Shown one piece after another: positions 21,298 to 30,323 of a stretch of DNA of 64,000 nucleotides; the stretch's first letter is position 1; each line of letters starts with the position of its first letter. The notes below the pieces were generated by a model. It saw nothing but the letters and a program-made list of their open reading frames with translations. It searched no databases and was not told the DNA's origin. A program made the position numbers and the translations under genes. The DNA comes from Aspidiotus rigidus. Lineage: Eukaryota; Arthropoda; Insecta; Hemiptera; Diaspididae. Where the stretch lies: the NCBI GenBank assembly GCA_035079385.1, contig JAVHKY010000035.1, positions 1,302,001-1,366,000 on the forward strand, written 5' to 3'.

Positions 21298-24200
21298 ATG
21301 GGAAGAAAGAGGTCGCATAAGAAGCGGGCACGAAGACACTTGAGTACTTCGTCGGACTCGTCACCGTCGTCCAGCGAAATAAGAGATAGACGAAAACAGA
21401 GTATGTATGATTCAACAAAAATTGCCGCGGAAATGAAAAATTTTTCGAATCATCTCGCAAACCGGAATATCGAAATGCAAATACTCGAAACAGAAACAAC
21501 GAAACTGATTGAAGAACTATCGGCCACGTACTTACAGAACGTAGTAGCACAAATCTCGAAGTTCCATAAAACAAGCAACCAAGTTCTAGGGGAAATCCAA
21601 GAAGGACGTGAACGACTCGATAAATACATTGCGGCCTTTCCAATGGAGATAACGACGGCTGAGGTACATGTTATCAAGGAGATTGAATCAACTTTGACGC
21701 CGGATGAATTCAATAAATCGCAAGAAATAACTGGGAAACCAGATAACGTACCAGACGTAAATAAACAAAGTAATACTGTTGAACTATCTGAAACTCAATG
21801 TGCGAAAGTAACGAGTCTCAGTAACTTAGTATGTAAATATTATCCTTTTCTAGATAGCGTTACGCGTGATCCGAGTACAATCTTCGCACCTGTTGAAAAT
21901 AACTCGACGGAGTCAGTTCGTCTTGGTGAAGATATCACGGTCATGAAGGAGAATAATCAATTGGAACAAACACCGTCGTTAGAAAATACGGATGGTAAAT
22001 CGGCTGAAAAGCGAAAATCGAGGGAACGTCAATCAAGGGAGTGTTTGACTGAAAAAGAGAATCGTCGTCGGAGCTCATCTCGCACGTATCGCTCATCTCG
22101 CACGTATCGGAGACGTAGTTATTCAAGTAGAAGCCGGTCTAGAGATCATTCCTACAGACGTCGAGATCGAAACCTATCGAAAAGTATAACAACTTTTAAT
22201 GATCTGAAAAGATCTTTAACCGTGCGAAAGTACGATGTAATTAAAGGTAATTTATTTATTTTAGATCGACAAGTTGATGAGAAATCAGGAGCGATTGTTC
22301 CATTTACAGGCACTGATGTGTTAGTCCATCGTTCAGAGAATGAATCGTATGCGTCAGGTGTAAGTACGGCACGGACGGCTAAATTTCCGAAACCAAATCT
22401 TAAGTTTCCGCATCTTAAGAAAACTATCAACAAGCAATGTGATTGGAAACTCACGCGACATCGTATAGAGCAGGAAATGCGCGCTCATCATTGCGGATGT
22501 TTGGTAGATGGGACCCCAAAACCGGCGAATTGGAGTGATGAAGAATTTAATGCTGCGGTGGTGTCGACAATAAACTACATCGAAACGCAGTGTTCGGATT
22601 CCGTTCTGCGACAAGTGACTGGATCAAAGACACCGTTGGAACTGTTGGATCGCATATCTCGTGTTGTGAATTTTCAAGGTGATGCGGCAGAGTTGAAATA
22701 TTTACGTCAAATAACCGCCATGGAATACGACGGAAATGAAGATGTAAATCAATATATTGATAACTACACGAAAGCCTGTGAGGCATTACGTTCCTGCGGC
22801 GAATTGACGGCTGCACAAGAGAAGAAGTATTTTCTCTTGGGAATTGAGAAATATGCAAATGAAATATGGATAGCGGAACAGACGGCGAAACAAACAGGCA
22901 ATTGTGAAGGTTTATCGTTGGAAACGCTTAAAAGCCACTTGCGAGCGTATGTACAGCGGCAACAAGAACAGACGCTTCGAATGAAAATCAATAAAGGAGA
23001 AGTCATGTTTTCCGGGGCGGAAAAGAGATTGTACAGTTCATATCAAGATCGCTCGTCAGCTTACAGTCGTGAGCGTCGTCGGAGTTCCTCTCGTCATCGC
23101 CGACCATATAATGGACGAAGTCGTGATCCAGAATATTCGCGTTCTTATCGGAAAGATAACCCATCACGAACAGTTGACTCAAAAGCGGAAAAGCCTACTG
23201 GAAGTAAGAAACCAGAAGGAAGAAATATATTGGGAAACCTGTCCAAAAAGAAACCTCACTACAAAGGTTTAAAACGTGTTGCTAAGAAACATATGGCTAC
23301 CTTGAATATGCGTCGCAAGGCGCGAAATTTGAAGCAGGTTTCCTTGATGCAAGATCCGCGAAATAAAAATTACCTAATCTATGAACCGGAACTACTAGAT
23401 GACCTTGAGAATGATTTCATCCTGAGTGCGCAAGCTATGGGAAGTGCTTCTGATACCGATTGTAGTCAGTCAAAATCGCTCAAATCATCGTCGTCATCTG
23501 AGTTGGAAGAGGAAGTCGCAAAGAAGGATGCGTCGATGGTCGTTTACTCTAGTAAGTACTTAACTACCATTTCTCTTAGAAGTAAATTAAACTATGTTGT
23601 TTCAACTAGCAGTAAATTAAACCATGTTCTCATGGCTAATAAACAAAAGAAGTCTGGTCTAACAACCACTTCCTTAACTAACTCAAATAAAATCAAGTGG
23701 GCTATTGACAGTGGTGCAACTCATCATATTACATGCCAACTTGAGGCATTAACTAGTGTAAAATATTTAAACAAACCCTTGGTGATGGGATGTGCTAACA
23801 AACAATCTCTAATTATAGATCGCACTGGTGATGTTATCATGCGTAACCCTTATGATAATGAACTTGTTCGACTTCGGAAGGTTCGATACTCTAAGTCCTG
23901 TCCAATGAATTTACTTTCTGAACGACGTTTACGACATAAATTAATTTTTCTAACAATTGGAGATGAAAAACATCTAATTGATATTAACACTGGTAAAACA
24001 GTGCATATTGCCAAACAAGATGGCCGGTTTTGGATAGTAGAAATGACGTTAGAACAAGTATCGCAAGCCTCCTTCACTGAATCAAAAATATCTAAACCTA
24101 AACACACTAATTGTGATAAATTAAACAAATCAACTCGCAATGCAATAAGTAGTAAAATAAAATTGTTTCGTGATAACAATCTTAAAAGTACTATAAACTA

Positions 24201-27200
24201 TATTCGTAAAATTAAAAAGGCTCTTCCTCTTACAACAGGAACGGGAGGAGTATCAAATGATGGTTTGGCAAACCAAGATGGTTTGGCGGACTGTAACACT
24301 CCTTCAACAACTCAGGTAAAGAAGCATGCACAGACATTGCGACCAAGTTCCGTGCATCCTCTTTTAAACAATACATCTTCTAAACCTATACTGAAAGCCA
24401 AAACACGAATAATGCAACAGAATGAGATCGATGTCTTAACAAATAAAGTGTTAGCTGAAATAAGCAAAGGTTCAGAAATGAATATTAAAGATGTAATCAA
24501 CTTAACTAACCGTCGTATTGAACGACGTCTAAAAGAAACGGAAGGGTTATTGTGGCACTATCGTTTAAACCATGCTTCACTTTCTCAAATGAGGTTAATG
24601 AAACTGGATATGCCAGAATTAAAAAGTGTTGTCTTAAGTGAAGATATAAAGCATTGTCTACACTGTAAACTTGCAAAAGCTAAAAAGAAGCCGTTTGACC
24701 AGAAACGTGAAAAGGCTTCTCGTATCTTGGAGAAAGTGCACTCTGATACAATGGGTCCTATAAACCCATGTGGTTTTCGGTCTGGTCATCGCTATATAAC
24801 TACATTTACTGATGATTTCTCACGGTATGCGGAAGCTTATTCAATGTTCGATAAAACGCAAGTTCATGTCTCAATGCGGAAGTATCTTCAAAAGATGCGA
24901 TCATTACTAGGATATGACTATCAACCCATTCATCATTTAATTAATCAAAATAAAGGACGTCAGTTTTCATGTGCAAACGGTAAATTGCATGTCGATAACG
25001 GCACCGAATTCACAACAAAAGAAATGAAAAGGGTATTAGAGGAGGAGAAAATTATCTTAGACCCCTGTAATCCCCGAACCCCCGAACATAACGCTGTTGC
25101 AGAGCGCCTAAACCTTGAACTAGAAGAAAAAATAACAGCCCAACTTCTGAGCGCAGGAATGCCCATGGGATACTGGCCTATCGTCCTTGATTACGTAACA
25201 TATGTTCATAATCGCACTGCAAATAAATCATTGGGTGGTCTATCCCCCTTTGAAAAATTAACTGGGCGAAAGCCAAAAAGATCGAATTTCAGGCGTTTTG
25301 GGTGCCAAGCAGTCGTAACTAAACCAAAATTAACTAAAAATAAACAACGTAAGTTTGCCCCTCGCGGAGAGCTAGGCTATCTAGTTGGTATAACTAACTC
25401 TGGTTACAGAATACTAATGCATAAAGATCTTCGAATTGCTAAAACTAAACATGTAGTGTTTGATGAATCGAAAGTATATGGTGACTATCAAGGAGCAAAA
25501 GCTACTCTTACCCCCCCAATTACATTTATTCAATCAGATACTTGTGAATGCTGTCAAGATTCTGTGGAAGAACACCTAGATCCAGCAGAACTAAATGAAG
25601 TACCATCTGATGATGACAATGTACATGGATCTGATCATGATGATGAAGTAATAAACTCTGATGATGATGATGATGAACTTAAGGCATTTGTACCTCAATA
25701 TGATTTACCAATGACACGTCAACGAGTTCGAAAAATTGCAGAAGGGAATGCAGTATCCAACTTTATTGCAATTACTTATCCAGATACAAGAGTAGATGAT
25801 ACAACTATGGTAACGGGTGTAGACCGCACAAATGTCTATGAACCTATCACATTCAAACAAGCAACTACCTGCGAAGATCGGGAAGAATGGCGAAAGGCAA
25901 TGTATGAAGAACTTCGGTGTCTCATCAAATATCAAACGTGGGATATAATTCCAAATAATCAAGTACCTGCTGACACAACTGTTGTTACGTGTCGTTGGCA
26001 TTACAAAGTGCAAATTAAACCTTACGGTATACGACGCCGAGCTCGAGTAATAGCGCAAGGTTTTAAAGATACTACTCACTATCAGAGTCATGAATTATTT
26101 GCACCTGTTTCGTGTCAACTTGATATGCGCCTAATCATTATTTTTGCCAACAAATATGATCTAACTCTACGCCATTTAGATGTAACATCGGCATTCTTGA
26201 ATGGAGAATTAGAACATGATATCTACATGACAGTGCCTCCGGGACTTGGCTGTTACCTAAATAAATCAGCTGATTTTGAAAAAGGAAACCGACTAAAGTT
26301 GAAGAAAGCTATTTACGGACTTAAAGTGTCACCTAAGCGGTGGTATGTCAAATTTACTACTGTATTAAAGAAATTAAATCTAACTCAATACGAGTATCGA
26401 CCATGCCTGTATTATTGGAAAGACCATAATAAAATACTTGTTTTATTGATATATGTCGACGACATATTAATTGCAACTAATGACCCAAAGAAGGAAAAAG
26501 AAGTGGTTGATGGCTTAAATGAAGCTTTCCAAGTGTCAGACCTTGGCGAAGCAAAAATTTACTTGGGTGTTCAAATTGAAAGGGACCGTAAAAACCAAAT
26601 AATTATACTACATCAAGAAAACTGGACTAAAGAAATGCTTCAGAAGTATGATCTGGGCAAAAGTAAACGCACAGTTAAAACACCTATGCTAACCAATGAG
26701 GCAAACCGTAAAGTAAAGGCACTAAAAATTAATCAACGACATGTCGACATTAAAATAAATAAAAAGACAGGTCAAAAGACTGTTCTTGTAGGTAAATCAA
26801 AATCGCGTATAAATCCTATTGGCTTTGAACGTCGTAACTACCCATATCGTAATGCCATTGGAGCGTTACTTTATCTAAACAACACTACTCGTCCAGATTT
26901 GTCGTACTCGGTAAATTGTTTAGGGAGGAGGCAGTGTAGTTACGATTATGAAGATTGGCAAGCTGTTCAAAGAGTGATGAGATATGTACGAGATACAGCA
27001 AACCTAGGCCTAACCTACACCTATAATAAGCACCAAGAGGAAACATTTGATGTTTATGTAGATGCGTCTCTAGGTATAAATGAACCAGAGGCTAAGTCAA
27101 CTACAGGCTATGCCATAATAATAAACAACAATATAGTTGACTGGAAAACACTACTTCAGAAACATGTCTCACTCTCATCAGCCGAAGCAGAGTATGTGGC

Positions 27201-27513
27201 TATGAGTCGAGCGTGCAGAGAAGTGGTATCAATTAATAATCTAATTAAAATTCTGTTTAATTGTAAAATAAAACCTATGCTACATGAAGACAATAGAGCG
27301 GCACTAAAGATTGCCAAAACTGAAGAATCTAAAACCTTAAGGCACCTAGTGCATCTTAACTATCATTACGTACGAAAACTATATCTGGAAGGAGAAATAG
27401 ATATTAAATGGGTCTCCACTGAAAACCAGTTGGGTGACTTTTTCACTAAAGCTCAACAAACTGATAAATTTATAAAAAGTAGAAATACCTTAATGAACAT
27501 TGATCTATGTTAA
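21298..27513 (+). CDS. Copia Gag-Pol polyprotein, single intact ORF of 2071 aa
   Basis: Order of domains is that of Ty1/copia (integrase before reverse transcriptase). Gag spans about residues 1-740, with a gag-like helical region around 380-560 and two Arg/Ser-rich tracts near 255-295 and 580-620. No CX2CX4HX4C zinc knuckle was found. Protease active site: DSGATHH at about residue 804. Integrase: zinc-binding HYRLNH...HCLHC from about 1085, catalytic Asp ~1149, Asp ~1233 (HVDNGTEF) and Glu ~1269, giving the DX35E spacing. Reverse transcriptase: YVDD at about 1719-1722. RNase H: starts near VDASLG, about 1922, with SSAEAEY later. An acidic Asp-rich linker lies between integrase and RT. No frameshift separates Gag from Pol, so Gag excess must come from splicing or another route. 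All catalytic residues seen are intact. Confidence 0.95.
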   Translation: MGRKRSHKKRARRHLSTSSDSSPSSSEIRDRRKQSMYDSTKIAAEMKNFSNHLANRNIEMQILETETTKLIEELSATYLQNVVAQISKFHKTSNQVLGEIQEGRERLDKYIAAFPMEITTAEVHVIKEIESTLTPDEFNKSQEITGKPDNVPDVNKQSNTVELSETQCAKVTSLSNLVCKYYPFLDSVTRDPSTIFAPVENNSTESVRLGEDITVMKENNQLEQTPSLENTDGKSAEKRKSRERQSRECLTEKENRRRSSSRTYRSSRTYRRRSYSSRSRSRDHSYRRRDRNLSKSITTFNDLKRSLTVRKYDVIKGNLFILDRQVDEKSGAIVPFTGTDVLVHRSENESYASGVSTARTAKFPKPNLKFPHLKKTINKQCDWKLTRHRIEQEMRAHHCGCLVDGTPKPANWSDEEFNAAVVSTINYIETQCSDSVLRQVTGSKTPLELLDRISRVVNFQGDAAELKYLRQITAMEYDGNEDVNQYIDNYTKACEALRSCGELTAAQEKKYFLLGIEKYANEIWIAEQTAKQTGNCEGLSLETLKSHLRAYVQRQQEQTLRMKINKGEVMFSGAEKRLYSSYQDRSSAYSRERRRSSSRHRRPYNGRSRDPEYSRSYRKDNPSRTVDSKAEKPTGSKKPEGRNILGNLSKKKPHYKGLKRVAKKHMATLNMRRKARNLKQVSLMQDPRNKNYLIYEPELLDDLENDFILSAQAMGSASDTDCSQSKSLKSSSSSELEEEVAKKDASMVVYSSKYLTTISLRSKLNYVVSTSSKLNHVLMANKQKKSGLTTTSLTNSNKIKWAIDSGATHHITCQLEALTSVKYLNKPLVMGCANKQSLIIDRTGDVIMRNPYDNELVRLRKVRYSKSCPMNLLSERRLRHKLIFLTIGDEKHLIDINTGKTVHIAKQDGRFWIVEMTLEQVSQASFTESKISKPKHTNCDKLNKSTRNAISSKIKLFRDNNLKSTINYIRKIKKALPLTTGTGGVSNDGLANQDGLADCNTPSTTQVKKHAQTLRPSSVHPLLNNTSSKPILKAKTRIMQQNEIDVLTNKVLAEISKGSEMNIKDVINLTNRRIERRLKETEGLLWHYRLNHASLSQMRLMKLDMPELKSVVLSEDIKHCLHCKLAKAKKKPFDQKREKASRILEKVHSDTMGPINPCGFRSGHRYITTFTDDFSRYAEAYSMFDKTQVHVSMRKYLQKMRSLLGYDYQPIHHLINQNKGRQFSCANGKLHVDNGTEFTTKEMKRVLEEEKIILDPCNPRTPEHNAVAERLNLELEEKITAQLLSAGMPMGYWPIVLDYVTYVHNRTANKSLGGLSPFEKLTGRKPKRSNFRRFGCQAVVTKPKLTKNKQRKFAPRGELGYLVGITNSGYRILMHKDLRIAKTKHVVFDESKVYGDYQGAKATLTPPITFIQSDTCECCQDSVEEHLDPAELNEVPSDDDNVHGSDHDDEVINSDDDDDELKAFVPQYDLPMTRQRVRKIAEGNAVSNFIAITYPDTRVDDTTMVTGVDRTNVYEPITFKQATTCEDREEWRKAMYEELRCLIKYQTWDIIPNNQVPADTTVVTCRWHYKVQIKPYGIRRRARVIAQGFKDTTHYQSHELFAPVSCQLDMRLIIIFANKYDLTLRHLDVTSAFLNGELEHDIYMTVPPGLGCYLNKSADFEKGNRLKLKKAIYGLKVSPKRWYVKFTTVLKKLNLTQYEYRPCLYYWKDHNKILVLLIYVDDILIATNDPKKEKEVVDGLNEAFQVSDLGEAKIYLGVQIERDRKNQIIILHQENWTKEMLQKYDLGKSKRTVKTPMLTNEANRKVKALKINQRHVDIKINKKTGQKTVLVGKSKSRINPIGFERRNYPYRNAIGALLYLNNTTRPDLSYSVNCLGRRQCSYDYEDWQAVQRVMRYVRDTANLGLTYTYNKHQEETFDVYVDASLGINEPEAKSTTGYAIIINNNIVDWKTLLQKHVSLSSAEAEYVAMSRACREVVSINNLIKILFNCKIKPMLHEDNRAALKIAKTEESKTLRHLVHLNYHYVRKLYLEGEIDIKWVSTENQLGDFFTKAQQTDKFIKSRNTLMNIDLC

Positions 27514-27922
27514 CTAACATAAATTATGTATTTATGATTACAGATTCATTTATATAAGAGTCCATGAATATGGTCAAACAGGAAACACATGTCATTGGGT
27601 CTCAGCTTGGAGAAATTGCTGACCTTATCTAAATTTACATTAAAATTAAGAAACATTGAATCTCAATTTTTGTGATAAAGTACAAATGAGAAAGTTATTA
27701 TTATGAATTAATTAATTAATTACAAATGAGTTCCTGTTTGTTACATTCAAATTATATTTAAGTAAATTGTTTTGAAGTCTGAAACAAGACAGAAATTATA
27801 TCTTACACTTACACATCAAACTGAGATTGCTCAAGAGTTCACTATATAGGTCCTGCCTCATCTCTAGTACCACCTTGAGTATCCACACCTAGCTAGACAT
27901 TAGTCATTGTCCACGGGAGGAG

Positions 27923-28162
27923 TGTCGGAGTGTGGTGGCCGGCTGCTAAGTCTGAAGGCTGTGTATAGATGAAGCAACCTACCCTGTGACCTATTTACCT
28001 TGAGTTCTAGTGATTGCTTTTGTCTTTGGTCTTTTATCTTGGTCTTGCAGATATATCGTTTCTTGTTACTTGAGAAGACGTACGTCTATATTCTATACTA
28101 ATAAATATCTAATTATATTATTTGTGTAGTCTTTATTAACACACTACAGGGATATTCTGACA
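27923..28162 (+). repeat. 3' LTR of the Copia element
   Basis: Identical to the 5' LTR over 240 bp. It is preceded by the polypurine tract GGGAGGAG (27915-27922) and followed by the TTCAT target duplication. Confidence 0.95.
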
Positions 28163-28167
28163 TTCAT

Positions 28168-29339
28168 TTTTGCAAAAAATGAAGTAGAGGATTTGATGGT
28201 TGTAACAGAAATTTACTTTTCTGAGAATTCTGAAGTACCTACGAGGTCGCTAGCCTAGTTCACCATTTCTCTCAAACTTGCGACGAGGGTGAATAGAAAT
28301 TTATCTCATGTTTCTAAATCTCATTGACTAATAAACACCCTCTTAGCCTCTGATGCCATAGCTGAAGCGTCTGATAATGGAGTATCCATTGATATCATCA
28401 ACAAAACGAATTAGGTACATATTTCTCAAGTTACAGACCGCTGCGAACACTTTATTAATAGAAAACATTGTTTGAAGCTCTCGTTAGTATTTTTAATACA
28501 TTTTAGTACCTACTTATTCTATATTTTAAAAGGAAATTTCTAGCTTACTTCTCACGCATTCATAACTTTCAAGCCTAACCATGACCAAGCCCTACTTAGC
28601 CGGTGGAATGAGCTCCGATGAAGAGAATAGATAGCAGTCGGCTTGTAAATTGATGGCGAGATTCCTATTTGGTTGTAATATTTCTTCTTATTAGATCCTG
28701 ATTCAGAGGGTATTTATATTTTATGACATCGATACTGCCTCATAATTTCCATATAGCTCAAATTGGCTGGCAAAGACAATGATTTGAATTTGAATATAAA
28801 TTGATTTCAATCAAGACATTTACTCGTCTGAAAAATGCATGTTGAGTATGTTTCTAGGCTTATTTTTCCTCGACAACGAGGATTGGCCGTTTTTCTTTTT
28901 ACTTTCTCTCGCGCGCCCTTGCAAAATAATATAATTCAAGAACTAATTTCGTTTTCCATCGACATAAAGAGAATACAATTTTTTTTTTAAACAAAATTGA
29001 TTTCCTTTCGTACCTACTCTTCTGCAATCACAGAGGTGTAGGGGACCTGGGCTTCTTCCCCATGATTCTTCGCATTTCGCAAGTATTCCCGGATTATCCG
29101 TGATACTGATAGTAGTGCTTTAACGACACTAGCGAAACTACAATTCGTATGCTTCGATTCGATTCATAGACAATAATAATGTGCCGCCTGATAAGACGAC
29201 AAGAAGAAATGCACACCGCGTAATTTTACAACTTTAGTTTTTGGGAAAGCAGAATCAGAATTAATGAGTCTGTACGAACGTATTGTTCACTGGTAATAAA
29301 TAAGGATCGCTTATCTGTCTTTCTTTCACACATAAAATA
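28168..29339. other. intergenic region upstream of MRPS17
   Basis: AT-rich, stop-dense sequence with no recognised gene or repeat. The MRPS17 promoter and 5' UTR should lie in its last few hundred bases; no TATA box is evident. Confidence 0.4.
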
Positions 29340-30013
29340 ATGGCCAATTTGGCTGCCGAACTCAAACAATTCTTCGGTACGAAAACAGCGCAGCTACTGT
29401 TCGGTGTTGTAAAACCATGCCCTAAAGTGAATGCAGCTAGAGTGCTCGTCTACAAACATGTATTTGACGAGACTCTCTTAATGGTAAGTTCACTATTTTA
29501 TTCGAAGATTTCTGCAGACGAATTTTCTTTCAAAATGTTTGCATTCTTTCAGTACTTCGATGAACCTACATCGTTCTACGCGTATGATCCTGATAAGAAA
29601 TGTAAAACTGGTGATTTGGTTCTAATAAAAGAATTACTGCAAAAGAAGAGTACGTTAATCACGCACGAAGTCCTCAAAATTGTGTATCCTCTTGGCGATA
29701 TCACGGACCCTGTAACAGGTCGCAAAGTTACTAGTGTTAGAAGAGGCGTTCCAGTATACAGGTATTTGAGTCTTTCGCTTCGTTCGAGAACAAGTATCAG
29801 TTATATTTCTTCCACTTATCAATTTCGATCTTCTTATTTAGGGACGTACTCGATGAATTAAATAAAGTTTACGGTGAATCTCCCGACAGATTTATATACG
29901 AGAAAGCTCCACCTCGAGGTTGGCAAGAAGGTAAGAAAGATTTCAGTGATAAGGATATAACTGTCAATATCAACGATGACGGTAAATACGATCCTTATCA
30001 AAGATACCTGTAG
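29340..30013 (+). CDS. MRPS17: mitochondrial small ribosomal subunit protein S17 (uS17m), 3 exons
   Basis: Binds 12S rRNA in the mitochondrial small subunit. Exons 29340-29483, 29553-29761 and 29842-30013; both junctions keep frame. The OB-fold core is clear: LLFGVVKPCPKVNAARVLV (first strands), then YFDEPTSFYAYDP, CKTGDLVLIKEL, and THEVLKIVYPLGDITDPVTG, a close match to the HELAEIVFKVGKVIDPVTG block of MRPS17. The C-terminal extension (VLDELNKVYG onward to KYDPYQRYL) is longer than in vertebrates. The stop TAG is at 30011-30013 and AATAAA at 30143-30148. It is tail-to-tail with FCP1. Confidence 0.87.
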
Positions 30014-30142
30014 TTTAATAGTCACGAGTATTGTACAAGAATCAATTTATTGTGCTTCGTTTGTACTCGTTAAATGTTTCTATTGTTCATGTTATTCCTA
30101 GCTAAATGTAAATGATGTACAAAATCAATAAGAAGTTGCATT

Positions 30143-30160
30143 AATAAAAAGTGATTTATT
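30143..30160. terminator. interlocked poly(A) signals of MRPS17 (+) and FCP1 (-)
   Basis: AATAAA on the plus strand at 30143-30148 and TTTATT (AATAAA on the minus strand) at 30155-30160, only 6 bp apart. Each lies at a plausible distance past its gene's stop codon (130 and 164 bp), so the two transcripts should overlap by tens of bases at their 3' ends. Confidence 0.65.
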
Positions 30161-30323
30161 ACAAAAGAACAAATTCGAGGGTAAGCGAGAATACAACGAC
30201 TAGTATGGGATAATTTTAATGAAGATCGTTTCACGACTCGCTTGCTTATGATTAACAGTTTTTCAGGAAGAGAAAGAGGAAAAAAATCTAGGAGAACATT
30301 TAAAATGGTAGGAAGGGAATTAT

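Larger units (their letters stand above)
20056..28162 (+). mobile_element. complete Ty1/copia LTR retrotransposon
   Basis: 8107 bp bounded by two 240-bp LTRs that are identical base for base as read here (20056-20295 and 27923-28162), both starting TGTCGGAG and ending TTCTGACA. The 5-bp target duplication TTCAT flanks it (20051-20055 and 28163-28167). It has an internal leader of about 1 kb, one 2071-codon Gag-Pol ORF, and a purine tract GGGAGGAG directly before the 3' LTR. Identical LTRs and an unbroken ORF indicate very recent insertion and possible activity. It lies in the same orientation as UTP20, in its 3' flank, about 50 bp beyond the AATAAA. Confidence 0.97.

Noticed and set aside
23551..23580. 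29-nt intron (GTAAGT...CTCTTAG) inside the Copia ORF
   Set aside because: Too short to be spliced, and the ORF reads through without it; only the donor is kept as a possible gag splice site.
21287..27500. Minus-strand ORFs within the Copia element
   Set aside because: Shadows of the long plus-strand Gag-Pol ORF, without recognisable domains.
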